DNA of 46,047 nucleotides from NCBI GenBank assembly GCA_017480685.1, contig JAFUSD010000114.1, forward strand, positions 1 to 46,047, given 5' to 3'. A model generated the notes under the pieces. That model was given only the letters and a program-made list of their open reading frames with translations. It did not search any database and was not told the DNA's origin. The stretch comes from Bacteroidaceae bacterium. GTDB taxonomy: Bacteria; Bacteroidota; Bacteroidia; Bacteroidales; Bacteroidaceae. Below are positions 1 through 8,660 of this stretch, piece by piece; the first letter of the stretch is position 1, and each line of letters begins with the position of its first letter. The position numbers were made by a program, and so were the translations under genes.

Positions 1-110
1 AACTGTTTTAGTGTATGTTCAGAACTGTTTATTTTTGTGTTCAGAACTGTTTTAGTGTATGTTCAGAACTGTTTTAGTGTGTGTTCAGAACTGTTTTTGT
101 GCGGTTGGTG
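1..110. repeat. 22-bp tandem array A
   Basis: Five direct units of exactly 22 bp start at positions 1, 23, 45, 67 and 89; the last keeps only its first half. The conserved part is AACTGTTT plus a closing GTTCAG, and each junction reads GTTCAGAAC, a near-palindrome. The window opens inside the array, so it may continue to the left. It ends a few bases beyond the stop codon (115-117) of the minus-strand TPR gene, so it is a 3' flank of that gene. No spacers of unique sequence separate the units, so it is not a CRISPR. Confidence 0.92.
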
Positions 111-114
111 GGTG

Positions 115-1815
115 TCATTTGTCGAGATACTTGGCTATTATCTCTTTTGCTGTGTTGTCGCCCAATGCCGCTGCCTGCTCCAGGTTTTTGCGTGCAAGGT
201 CGGTCTCTCCTTTTTGTATCTGTGCATATCCCATCATTCGGTATGCATCGTTGCTGTCGGGGGCAAGCTTGAGTATCTGGTTGGCGGTCTGTATGCATTC
301 GTCGAGTTGGTTCACACGTAGCTGCAGGCCGCATTTCTCTATGAGGAAGGCGAGGGTGTTGGGTGCCATGCTTATGGCTTTGTCGATGTCGTCGAGTGCT
401 TGTTGATACATTCGTGCGTTGGTTTCGAGTCGTGCGCGGTCGAAATAGAATGTGGCGTTTACCTTTTGTCCGTTGATGAAGCAGTATTGGTTGTAGTCGT
501 TTACTGCTTCGCGATACTTGCCTGCCAGGGCGTTGAGTTGTCCGTGCCTCAGTACGTAGTTGGCTGCTTCGGCTGGCAGTGGCTGGCTGAATGTGGCCAG
601 TGCACTGTCGATGAGTGCTATCTGTATGTCCAGGCTGTCGCCTTTTCCTTCGTGTGCCAGGCTTGCGGCGTATAGTGTTGAGGGTGTGCGTGCGGGGCTG
701 TTGTTTATTGCGTCGAATATGCTGAGTGCTCCATCGTAGTCGTGTTTCGACATGAGCATTTGTGCTTTCAGTAGTTTGTGTTCGGTGAGTGTGGGCTTGA
801 GTTCGATGGCTTTGTCTATGTAGTTTAGTGCAAGGTCGTAGGTCCAGGGTTCGTATGCGGGTGTGGGTTGGTAGAGTAGCTTGGTGTATATGATGTCGGC
901 CATCTTGGAGTATGCAAATGATTTGTCGTCGCTCAGTTTGAGGAAGGTCTGCATGTCGGCTTCTGCTTCGTCGAAGCGTTGGAGGTCGATTAGCAGGGTG
1001 GCTCGCCGGCTGTAGCCTTCTGCGTTGCCGGGGTATGTGGCGTTGAATTGGTTGAGCAGGTCGAGGTAGTCTTCGTTGCTCATTGACTGTGACTTGATGT
1101 ATATGTAGACGAGTGCTTCTTCGGCAGAGTCGGGCAGTCCTTTGGGCATGTGTATGGCATCGAGTGCCATGTTGTTTACTTTTGTGGTGATTGCCTTTAT
1201 GGTCAGTGTCTCGGCAAATTCTGCACCGAGGGCATAGCCGTTGAGGCCCATTGATGGTTGGACGGTGCCTATCCACTCGCCTGCCGAGTTGAAGACGGGT
1301 GCTGAGGTGTAGGTCTCGTCTGTGGCGTATGATAGTGTGTAGTATGGTTTTCCATCGGCTACTTGTTTGCTTTCTACGATGCGTGCCGAGGGGCAGTTCT
1401 TGATTTTGTCGGCTGAGTATTTCAGTATGAATACCATGGCGTCTATGGTGGGTGGTGTTTTTGCTTTGACGAGTGGTGTGGGTTTCTTCACGTCGGCTAC
1501 TCTGAATTTCACGAGTGAGTAGGTGTCGTCGGCTCCAAGTATTCGTTGCACGTTGTGTTTCTGTCCTGATGCATCGGTGACTATTGCGCTGCTGGCTCCT
1601 TTGAACAGGGTGTAGTCGGCTATGGCGTCGCCGTCGGCGGATATGAAGAAGGCTGTGCCGCTGCCTAATTGTTTGCCTTCTTGGTCGTATGTGCTTACTG
1701 CGAGCAGCGATTTCTGTGCCTTTGCTGCCCAGTTGGGTGCGGCGGCTTCCTGTGCGTGTAGGGGTGTGATGCTTTGGTATGCTATGATGAGCAATAGTAA
1801 CAGCTTTTTATTCAT
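115..1815 (-). CDS. Exported degenerate trypsin-fold protein with TPR repeats
   Basis: 566 residues with a signal peptide (about 1-21, ending HAQ). Residues 30-200 follow the layout of HtrA/trypsin-like proteases: GSGTAFFIS at 51-59 and a VFN..G.WIG strand at 174-183. The catalytic triad appears lost: where HtrA has NHHV there is ADYTLF (66-71), where it has DLALLK there is TYSLVKF (98-104), and the GNSGGP serine loop reads TYTSAPV (168-174). From about 220 to the end come tetratricopeptide repeats, with signatures such as AEGYSRRATLLIDLQRFDEAE and DAYRMMGYAQIQKGETDLA. It follows recN by 27 bp on the same strand, so the two are probably cotranscribed. Likely a periplasmic scaffold or substrate-binding protein rather than an active protease; the true function is unknown. 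Confidence 0.85.
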   Translation of the reverse strand: MNKKLLLLLIIAYQSITPLHAQEAAAPNWAAKAQKSLLAVSTYDQEGKQLGSGTAFFISADGDAIADYTLFKGASSAIVTDASGQKHNVQRILGADDTYSLVKFRVADVKKPTPLVKAKTPPTIDAMVFILKYSADKIKNCPSARIVESKQVADGKPYYTLSYATDETYTSAPVFNSAGEWIGTVQPSMGLNGYALGAEFAETLTIKAITTKVNNMALDAIHMPKGLPDSAEEALVYIYIKSQSMSNEDYLDLLNQFNATYPGNAEGYSRRATLLIDLQRFDEAEADMQTFLKLSDDKSFAYSKMADIIYTKLLYQPTPAYEPWTYDLALNYIDKAIELKPTLTEHKLLKAQMLMSKHDYDGALSIFDAINNSPARTPSTLYAASLAHEGKGDSLDIQIALIDSALATFSQPLPAEAANYVLRHGQLNALAGKYREAVNDYNQYCFINGQKVNATFYFDRARLETNARMYQQALDDIDKAISMAPNTLAFLIEKCGLQLRVNQLDECIQTANQILKLAPDSNDAYRMMGYAQIQKGETDLARKNLEQAAALGDNTAKEIIAKYLDK

Positions 1816-1842
1816 AGTTGGTTGGGTTTTGTGTGGTTGGGC

Positions 1843-3510
1843 TCAGTTGGTTCTCAGCAGTTCGGCTGCGTTGCTGCGTGCTGCCTGGGTTATGGTTGCT
1901 CCGCTCAGCATGTGTGCTATTTCGTCGATTCGTTCTTCGGTGCTGAGGTGGGTTATGTGTGTGGTTGTCTGGAATAGTTCGTCGGTTTTGTAGACTTTGT
2001 AGTGTTCGGTTGCGCGTGCTGCTATTTGTGGCAGGTGGGTGATGCTTATCACTTGTCGTCCGCCTTGTGCCATGTCGGCCATGATGGTTGCCATCTTGTC
2101 GGCTATGTTGCCTGATACTCCGGTGTCGATTTCGTCGAGTATGATTGTGGGTAGCTGGCGTGCGCCTGCCGTCTGGGCTTTGATGGCGAGCATCACTCTC
2201 GACATTTCGCCTCCCGAGGCTGTTTGTGAGAGTGGCTGTGGTGGTATGTTTTTGTTGGCGCTGAAGAGGAAGGTGGCGGTGTCTACTCCGCGGTTGCCGG
2301 GTTCGGGCAGGCGTCCCATGACGATGTTGAATGTGGCGTGTGGCATGCCCAGTGCTTTCAGCATGTCTGTGGTGGTTGCCTCTATCTGTGTCTTGGTCTT
2401 GTGGCGCATGGCTGATATTATTTCGGCTTGTGCCATGAGGTGGTCGTAGGCATCGTCGCGGGCGGCTTCGAGTTGTGTGAGGTGTTCGTCGCTTTGGTCT
2501 ATGGCTGCCAGCCGACGGTCGAGCTCTGCCTTGAGTGTGAGCAGTTCGTCGATGCTTGTGCAGTGGTGTTTCTTTTGTAGGGTGTATATGGTTGCGAGGC
2601 GTTCGTCTACGTAGGTTTGCCGCCGTGGGTCGAAGTCGAGGCTGTCGGCCTGGCTTGTTATTTCTTCGTAGATGTCTTGCAGTTCTATGCGGCAGCTTTC
2701 TATGCGTGTGGCCATTGCCGACGATGGCTGGTGGTGGGCTGCGATGCTTTTGATGGCGTTTTCTGCCTGGCGCACGAGGCTGAGGGCGCTGTTGTCGTTG
2801 TCGGTTGTGAGGGCGGATGCTGCTGTGTAGAGTGCATTTTTTATTTCTTCGGCATGGCTCAGCACTTGCTGTTCGGCTTCGAGTTCGGCTTGTTCGTCTG
2901 GATGCAGTTGTGCGTCGCCTATCTGTTCTGACTGGAATCGCAGGTAGTCTTCTTCGTTTACGGCCGATTCATAGTCGCGGCGTGCTTCCTCCAGTTGCCG
3001 GCATGCGTCGGTGTAGTGGTTGTAGAGTTGTGTATAGGTTTCGAGTGCGGCTTGTGTCTGGCCTATGGCGTCGATGGTTGCCAGCTGATAGTTGGCGGCA
3101 GCCAATAGTAGGCTTTGGTGTTGTGAGTGGATGTCGATGAGTTGGTCGCCCAGCTGTTTTATGGTGCTGAGGCTCACTGGTGTGTCGTTGATGAATGCTC
3201 GGCTTTTGCCTCCGGCTGTGAGCTCGCGGCGCAGGATGCAGAGTTGGCCGTCGTAGTCGAGGTCGGCTGTGGTGAAGAAGTCTGACAGGTCCATGCCCGA
3301 GGTGTCGAATTCGGCTTCGATTACACAACGGCGTTCGCCGGCGCGTATTGCGCTGTGGTCGGCCCTGCCGCCGAGCAGCAGGTTTATGGCACCCAGGATG
3401 ATTGACTTGCCGGCGCCCGTCTCGCCTGTGAGCACTGAGAATCCTGGCTGCAGATTGATGTCGAGTTGGTCAATCAGTGCGTAGTGTTCTATATGTAGCG
3501 ACCGTATCAT
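1843..3510 (-). CDS. recN: DNA repair ATPase RecN
   Basis: 555 residues, a usual length for RecN, the SMC-like ATPase that acts at DNA double-strand breaks before RecA recombination. Visible motifs: Walker A GETGAGKS at residues 29-36, a long central coiled-coil region, the ABC signature SGGEMSRV and Walker B ILDEIDTGVSG near the C-terminus. The frame is open up to 3750, but the start at 3510 (MIRSLHIEHYALID) matches where RecN proteins begin and the extra upstream codons cross array B and look non-coding. A TAACTTTG box on the minus strand at 3568-3561 fits a -7 element. First gene of a likely two-gene unit with the TPR protein. Confidence 0.96.
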   Translation of the reverse strand: MIRSLHIEHYALIDQLDINLQPGFSVLTGETGAGKSIILGAINLLLGGRADHSAIRAGERRCVIEAEFDTSGMDLSDFFTTADLDYDGQLCILRRELTAGGKSRAFINDTPVSLSTIKQLGDQLIDIHSQHQSLLLAAANYQLATIDAIGQTQAALETYTQLYNHYTDACRQLEEARRDYESAVNEEDYLRFQSEQIGDAQLHPDEQAELEAEQQVLSHAEEIKNALYTAASALTTDNDNSALSLVRQAENAIKSIAAHHQPSSAMATRIESCRIELQDIYEEITSQADSLDFDPRRQTYVDERLATIYTLQKKHHCTSIDELLTLKAELDRRLAAIDQSDEHLTQLEAARDDAYDHLMAQAEIISAMRHKTKTQIEATTTDMLKALGMPHATFNIVMGRLPEPGNRGVDTATFLFSANKNIPPQPLSQTASGGEMSRVMLAIKAQTAGARQLPTIILDEIDTGVSGNIADKMATIMADMAQGGRQVISITHLPQIAARATEHYKVYKTDELFQTTTHITHLSTEERIDEIAHMLSGATITQAARSNAAELLRTN

Positions 3511-3560
3511 GAAGTTTCGGTAATGATTGTGGCCTTGGCTTGCAAGGCGCGATTTGTGTG

Positions 3561-3568
3561 CAAAGTTA
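3561..3568 (-). promoter_or_regulatory. Probable recN -7 box
   Basis: Reads TAACTTTG on the minus strand, an exact match to the Bacteroidota TAnnTTTG -7 consensus, 51 bp before the recN start codon. No good TTTG -33 element is found 19-21 bp further upstream. The rest of 3511-3844 contains array B and no gene that I can support. Confidence 0.5.
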
Positions 3569-3716
3569 GTCAAAATAATCGACATAGGGGTTGTGCGATG
3601 TGAAAAATTGTGTGCACACCCCCTCCGATTCCTCTGCTCGGTGTGTATATCGGCATGTCTGCTGTCAACGGTGGGTTGCAGGTGTGTGGGGCGCATGCCT
3701 GTGGTGTGTGAAAAAT

Positions 3717-3798
3717 GAGGATATCCTCGCAGGCCTGCGAGGATATCCACAACGTGTGTTTAGGATATCCTCACACGGTCGTACGGATATCCTCGCAA
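3717..3798. repeat. 22-bp GATATC array B
   Basis: Four copies of the palindrome GGATATCC sit at 3719, 3741, 3763 and 3785, exactly 22 bp apart. In the first copy the palindrome extends to GAGGATATCCTC. Between cores the sequence varies, so the period is better conserved than the spacer. The array lies between the recN start and the stop of the minus-strand SDR gene (3845), thus in the 3' flank of the latter. The same core and period recur in arrays C and D. Confidence 0.92.
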
Positions 3799-3844
3799 AT
3801 TGGTGGGTGCGGCGGTGTGCCGGTGTGGTGCCTGCCGTGTGTGT

Positions 3845-4642
3845 TTATGGCTGTTTGCCTATGTATGCCAGTATGCCTCCGTCTACATAAAGTATGTGTC
3901 CGTTGACGGCGTCGGATGCGTGTGAAGCAAGGAATACGGCCGGTCCGCCCAGCTCTTCGGGGTTGAGCCAGCGGCCTGCAGGTGTCTTGGCACAGATGAA
4001 CGAGTCGAACGGATGACGGCTGCCGTCGGCCTGACGCTCGCGCAGCGGTGCTGTCTGTGGGGTGGCAATGTAGCCGGGGCCTATACCGTTGCACTGTATG
4101 TTGTACCCGCCATACTCTGAGCAGATGTTGCGGGTGAGCATCTTCAGACCGCCCTTGGCTGCAGCATAGGCCGAAACGGTCTCGCGGCCAAGTTCTGACA
4201 TCATTGAGCAGATGTTTATGATTTTGCCCTCGCGACGCTCCATCATCTCGGGAATCACTGCCGACGACACGATGAACGGACCCACGAGGTCGATGTCGAT
4301 AACCTGCTGAAACTCCTGACGCTTCATCTCATGCATCGGGATGCGCTTGATGATGCCGGCATTGTTCACCAGTATGTCAATCTGGCCTACCTCGGCGTGA
4401 ATCTTCTCTACAAGTGCCTTGACGTCATCTTCCTTGGTCACATCGCAGATGTAGCCGTGCACGTTCTCGATTCCTGCATCGTGGTAGGCTGCGAGTCCGC
4501 GGTCTACCAGCTCCTGGTTGATGTCGTTGAAGACTATGTTCTTTATGCCTGCACCGGCAAATGCCTTGGCTATGTTGAAGCCTATGCCGTAGGATGCGCC
4601 GGTAATCCACGCATTCTTTCCTTCAAGTGAAAACATGTTCAT
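3845..4642 (-). CDS. kduD: SDR dehydrogenase, KduD / gluconate 5-dehydrogenase type
   Basis: 265 residues, a classical short-chain dehydrogenase/reductase. The cofactor-binding TGASYGIG is at 14-21, NNAG at 93-96, and the catalytic Ser146, Tyr159 and Lys163 (YAAAK) are in place. It closely resembles proteins annotated gluconate 5-dehydrogenase or 2-deoxy-D-gluconate 3-dehydrogenase, which interconvert keto-deoxy-gluconate forms with NAD(P)H. The next gene upstream is kduI, whose product is the substrate of KduD, so the KduD role in breakdown of unsaturated uronates from pectin or glycosaminoglycans is favoured by context. Substrate cannot be fixed from sequence alone. A second in-frame ATG at 4636 is possible. 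Confidence 0.85.
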   Translation of the reverse strand: MNMFSLEGKNAWITGASYGIGFNIAKAFAGAGIKNIVFNDINQELVDRGLAAYHDAGIENVHGYICDVTKEDDVKALVEKIHAEVGQIDILVNNAGIIKRIPMHEMKRQEFQQVIDIDLVGPFIVSSAVIPEMMERREGKIINICSMMSELGRETVSAYAAAKGGLKMLTRNICSEYGGYNIQCNGIGPGYIATPQTAPLRERQADGSRHPFDSFICAKTPAGRWLNPEELGGPAVFLASHASDAVNGHILYVDGGILAYIGKQP

Positions 4643-4749
4643 GATTTATGATTTTACTATTTACTATTTACGTTTTATTATTAAGTTATTTTGCTATTAC
4701 CAATAGATGGCTAATTGGCAATGCCCCCAGGGGGGGAGAGCACTCCCTT

Positions 4750-5592
4750 TTATTTCAAGTCGGTAATCTTATAGAAGTCTTGGTCGCCATAGTCTTGGTT
4801 CTCGCCACCCATACCCCAGATGAACGTGTAGTTATGTGTGGCAGCAGCCGAGTGAATCGACCACTCGGGCGAGAGCACCGCCTGGTCGCCTCGCATCCAG
4901 ATGTGTCGCGTCTCTTCGATTTCGCCCATGAAGTGGCACACAGCCTGGTCTTCGGGCACCTCGAAATAGAAATACGCCTCCATGCGGCGGCTGTGGACGT
5001 GAGCCGGCATGGTGTTCCACACACTGCCAGGCTTCAGCTCCGTCATACCCATCTGCAGCTGGCAGCTGTCGAGGGTCTTCTGCACAATCATGCGGTTTAT
5101 CACGCGGTCGTTGCTGTCCTCAAGACAACCCAGGGCCAGTATGTCGGCATCGGCCTTGGTCACCTTCTTGTTGGGATACTCCTTGTGAGCCGTTGTGGAG
5201 TTAATGTAGAACTTGGCAGGACATTTGCCATCATTGCTCATAAATACCACGTCGCGGTCGCCGCGACCTATGTAGAGCGCTTCCTTATAGTCGAGCTCGA
5301 ACACCTCGTCGCCCACCTTCACGCAGCCCTTGCCACCCACGTTGAACACTCCAACCTCGCGGCGTGTAGTGAAGAAGGGTGCCTTCAGGGGGTCGATGGC
5401 CTCAAGCTTCAGAGGCTCGCTCACAGGCATCGCACCGCCTACAATCATGCGGTCATACATTGAATATACCAGATTCACTTCATCCTCACCAAATACCTTC
5501 TCGATGAGGAAATCACGGCGCAGGCGCGCAGTGTCGTAGTGCTTCGCGTCTTCGGGATGCGCCGCATAACGGATTTCATAGTTTGTCTTCAT
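4750..5592 (-). CDS. kduI: 5-dehydro-4-deoxy-D-glucuronate isomerase KduI
   Basis: 280 residues, the usual KduI length. KduI converts 5-keto-4-deoxyuronate, released from pectin or glycosaminoglycan lyase products, into 2,5-diketo-3-deoxygluconate. It has the cupin-type fold; the predicted zinc ligands are His198, His200, Glu205 (AHVHSRRMEAYFYF) and His247 (EWSIHSAA). It is followed after 107 bp by the KduD-like gene on the same strand, a common pairing. The gap holds an AT-rich stretch and a C/G-run near 4728 (cccccagggggg) but no clear terminator. No lyase or transporter of the pathway is within the window. Confidence 0.95.
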   Translation of the reverse strand: MKTNYEIRYAAHPEDAKHYDTARLRRDFLIEKVFGEDEVNLVYSMYDRMIVGGAMPVSEPLKLEAIDPLKAPFFTTRREVGVFNVGGKGCVKVGDEVFELDYKEALYIGRGDRDVVFMSNDGKCPAKFYINSTTAHKEYPNKKVTKADADILALGCLEDSNDRVINRMIVQKTLDSCQLQMGMTELKPGSVWNTMPAHVHSRRMEAYFYFEVPEDQAVCHFMGEIEETRHIWMRGDQAVLSPEWSIHSAAATHNYTFIWGMGGENQDYGDQDFYKITDLK

Positions 5593-5659
5593 CTGCTTTG
5601 TTATATAAAAAAGTTAATAATACGTGTCCAGACGGCAGGCCGCTGCGATGGCAGCATGA

Positions 5660-8566
5660 CTAATAGCCGAAAATGTCAGCGAGTGTCACCCTGTGGATGT
5701 TGCCAAGTGTAGAGAGATATTCCATGTCGAGATCCGATTCATCGCCGAGAATCAAGTACTTGTATGTACGGTTTGCGATGTTGTTTTTATGGAATTCAAC
5801 CACATCCTCGAGGGTCATGTCGCTCACCCTGGCGTAGATATCGCTGTTGATATCGTGGTCGAGGTTGTGACGGCGAGCATTGAGGAAACTCGAGAGTACA
5901 CCCTGCTTTATGGTGCGCTCAGTGGCAATGCGCTTGAGGATGGCATCCTTGGCAAGCTGGAATGCCGATGCACTTTGCGGCATGTTTGCAAGTATGTCGT
6001 GGAATGTGTTGATGCAGTCGGGCATCTTGTCGTTCTGAGTGATGATGTAGGTGTAGAACGAGTTCTTGCTCGTGGCGTAAGCACCTGTGGCATAGTTGGC
6101 CGACGCACTGTAGGCAAGTCCGCGTGCTTCGCGCAGTTCCTGGAATACGATGGCATTCATGCCGCCCCCATAGTACTCGTTAAACATCGTGATGTCGGGA
6201 ACGAGCTGCGGGTTGTAGCTCTGTCCGTCAGACGAATACATGGTCATGTAGATGTTCTTGGCAACGTAGGGAGCTATGTAGACCTCGTTCTCGGGCGTGT
6301 CGAGCAAGGTATAAGCCTCGGTTTCGGTGAGTGGAATGGGTCGGTCGGCCATGTGGTGATTGGCCTCGATGAAGTCGGTGAACTCGTCTTGAGCCATCGG
6401 ACCATAGTACACGATGGTCTGCTGATAGTTCTGCAGGTTGGAAATGGTGTCGAGCAACGCTTGCGGGTCGATAGCTTTGAGCTGCATGGCCGACAGGATG
6501 TTGGTGTAGCTGTTCTGCGGTCCATACATTCCCCATGCCCTGAGTCGTGCGAAGCAGTTCTGCTGATTGAGCTTAGCATCGGCGCGGCTCTTGAGCAAGT
6601 CATCTACCAGATTGTCGTAAACTGCTTGGTCAGCCACTGCATCGTGCATCCACTGCTCGCAGAGGGCTACGGCAGCCGGCATGTTCTCGGCAAGCCCCGA
6701 TATGCTGACAACGGTCTCTTCGTCGTCGGTCGAGATGCTGATGCTGCATGCAAGTCGGTAGAGTTCGGCTTTGAACTTCTCGGGCACGAGCTCGGATGTG
6801 CCGAGGTAGTCGAGGTATGTTGACGCCAGTTGAATGTGTGGGTCTGCCTTGTCGCCACGTGCTATGCGATATCTGAGCGAGAAGATCTGGTTTGATGTGT
6901 TTTGCTTGTATATGAGTTCGTTGCCATTGCTGAGCGTGGCGGTGCTGAGGTCGCGGTTGTAGTCGACGAATACCGGTTCGATGGGTTTCACCTTGCTCTC
7001 TACGATAGCCTGCACAAAGGGGCTGGTCTTGTCGCGGTTGGTCTCGATGGGCGATATGGCCGGCTTGTCGATTTTCTTCTCGTTGGGGTCAACGCCCTGG
7101 CGCTTGTAGATGCATGCATATCCGTTGGTGAGGTTATGGCATGCAAAGTCTACCACATCGGCCTTGGTTATCTTGCTCAGGCGGTCGATGCGTTCCACCT
7201 CGTCTTTCCATTCGGTACCGTTCACGAATGATTCTACAAACATGTTGGCTCGCGATTCGTTGTCCTCAAGTTGGTGCATGAGTGAGAGTTTCATGTTGTT
7301 GATGATTGCTTCGAGCAGCGTGTCGTCGAAGTCGCCGGCTTTCAGCTTCTCTATCTCGGCAATCATGAGGTTGCGCACGTCTTCCAGGCTTTGACCTTCC
7401 TTGGGATATCCCAGTGCCAGGAGCATTGAGTAGTCGCTCATCGCGTAGTTTCCTGCTCCTGATGCCAGCACGGTTTGTGCTTGGTTGAGGTCTATGTCGA
7501 AAAGTCCTGCCTTGTTGTTCGACAGTAGCTGCTCTATGATTGAGAGGTAGTCGGCGGCAGGGTCTTTCTTTCCAGGGAAGGCCCATGCCAGCACCGTCTC
7601 TTCTTGTTCGGGGCCGTATATGTCGCGTACCACGGGCTCTGTCAGTGGCTTCACGTCCTTGGGCAGTGCGTCGTGCAGGGCGGGTATGTCGGGGTTAGGC
7701 TCCCAGTCGCCGAAGTAGCGCTCGATGATGTCTACCACTTCGTCGGGGTCGAAGTCGCCGCTCATGCATATAGCCACGTTGTTTGGCACGTACCACTTGC
7801 TGAAGTGCTCCTTGATGGTGGTGATTGACGGGTTCTTGAGGTGTTCCTGCGAGCCGAGCACGGTCTGCTGTCCGTATGGATGGTTGGGGAAGAGTATGTT
7901 GTTGGCAGCCTGAAACACTTTGCGTATGTCGCGTGTGAGGCTTATGTTGTATTCTTCGTACACGGCTTCGAGCTCGGTGTGGAATCCGCGAATCACCATG
8001 TCTTTGAAGCGGTCGGACTGTATCTTTGCCCAGTTTTCCACTTCGTTCGACGGTATGTCCTCGGTGTAGCAGGTCACGTCTTCGCTGGTGTAGGCGTTGG
8101 TACCTATCGACCCTATTGACGACATGAGTTTGTCGTATTCGTTGGCAATGGCATACTTGGATGCTTCGTGTGATATGCTGTCGATTTGGTGGTACAGGTT
8201 GCGACGCTCGTCGGGGTCGGTCTTGGTGCGATATACCTCGTAGAGTTGTTCGATCTGGTCGAGCAGCGGTGCTTCCTTCTCGTAGTCGCTTGTGCCAAAC
8301 GATGTGGTGCCCTTAAACATGAGGTGCTCCAGATAGTGTGCCAGTCCTGTGTTTTGGCTCGGGTCGTTCTTGCCGCCTACGCGCACAGCTATGTAGGTCT
8401 GTATGCGTGGCTGGTCTTTATTGACCGAAAGGTAGATTTTCAGTCCGTTGTCGAGGGTGTAGATGCGTGCCTGCATGGGGTCGCCCTTCACCGATTCATA
8501 CTTGTGGCTGCTTTGGCATGCTGCCAGAAGCAGTACACTGATGCACATGAGGAGTGTTTTTTTCAT
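5660..8566 (-). CDS. M16 family zinc peptidase lipoprotein
   Basis: 968 residues with a lipoprotein signal (LLLAACQSS; lipidated Cys17). The inverted zinc motif HxxEH is HYLEH at 77-81 in the context GLAHYLEHLMFKGT; the distal zinc glutamate probably lies in TELEAVYEE (about 198-206). Two M16 halves are present: the N-terminal one is catalytic, and the C-terminal half (from about 500) keeps the arrangement FNEYYGGGMNAIVFQELREARGLAYSA typical of the inactive partner. Likely a periplasmic or outer-membrane-anchored protease that degrades peptides. It lies 90 bp after the DUF4954 gene; cotranscription is possible. Specific substrate unknown. Confidence 0.93.
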   Translation of the reverse strand: MKKTLLMCISVLLLAACQSSHKYESVKGDPMQARIYTLDNGLKIYLSVNKDQPRIQTYIAVRVGGKNDPSQNTGLAHYLEHLMFKGTTSFGTSDYEKEAPLLDQIEQLYEVYRTKTDPDERRNLYHQIDSISHEASKYAIANEYDKLMSSIGSIGTNAYTSEDVTCYTEDIPSNEVENWAKIQSDRFKDMVIRGFHTELEAVYEEYNISLTRDIRKVFQAANNILFPNHPYGQQTVLGSQEHLKNPSITTIKEHFSKWYVPNNVAICMSGDFDPDEVVDIIERYFGDWEPNPDIPALHDALPKDVKPLTEPVVRDIYGPEQEETVLAWAFPGKKDPAADYLSIIEQLLSNNKAGLFDIDLNQAQTVLASGAGNYAMSDYSMLLALGYPKEGQSLEDVRNLMIAEIEKLKAGDFDDTLLEAIINNMKLSLMHQLEDNESRANMFVESFVNGTEWKDEVERIDRLSKITKADVVDFACHNLTNGYACIYKRQGVDPNEKKIDKPAISPIETNRDKTSPFVQAIVESKVKPIEPVFVDYNRDLSTATLSNGNELIYKQNTSNQIFSLRYRIARGDKADPHIQLASTYLDYLGTSELVPEKFKAELYRLACSISISTDDEETVVSISGLAENMPAAVALCEQWMHDAVADQAVYDNLVDDLLKSRADAKLNQQNCFARLRAWGMYGPQNSYTNILSAMQLKAIDPQALLDTISNLQNYQQTIVYYGPMAQDEFTDFIEANHHMADRPIPLTETEAYTLLDTPENEVYIAPYVAKNIYMTMYSSDGQSYNPQLVPDITMFNEYYGGGMNAIVFQELREARGLAYSASANYATGAYATSKNSFYTYIITQNDKMPDCINTFHDILANMPQSASAFQLAKDAILKRIATERTIKQGVLSSFLNARRHNLDHDINSDIYARVSDMTLEDVVEFHKNNIANRTYKYLILGDESDLDMEYLSTLGNIHRVTLADIFGY

Positions 8567-8616
8567 CTTTTATGGCTTGTGTGGGTTGTGTGATGTTTGT
8601 TTATTCTTCTATTTCC

Positions 8617-8660
8617 TTCGCTCGCGTTTTCTCTTCACTTCGCTCGCGTTTTCTCTTCAC
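8617..8660. repeat. 22-bp array G over a stop codon
   Basis: Two identical 22-bp units (8617-8638 and 8639-8660) containing CGCTCGCGTTTTCTC. The TGA stop codon of the minus-strand DUF4954 gene (8657-8659) is inside the second unit, and the next five bases (ttcac) start a further partial copy within the last codons. Read on the minus strand, the gene therefore ends in the array. Confidence 0.9.

Noticed and set aside
1-110. CRISPR array
   Set aside because: Units follow each other without unique spacers, are only 22 bp, and no cas genes are present. The same applies to the other arrays.
74-1276. 400-codon alternative minus-strand frame at the left end
   Set aside because: Arg/His/Thr-rich product typical of a shifted frame; the TPR protein in the other frame has a signal peptide and repeats.
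3511-3750. N-terminal extension of RecN by 80 codons
   Set aside because: The extra part runs through GATATC array B and shows no similarity to RecN, whose normal N-terminus is at 3510.
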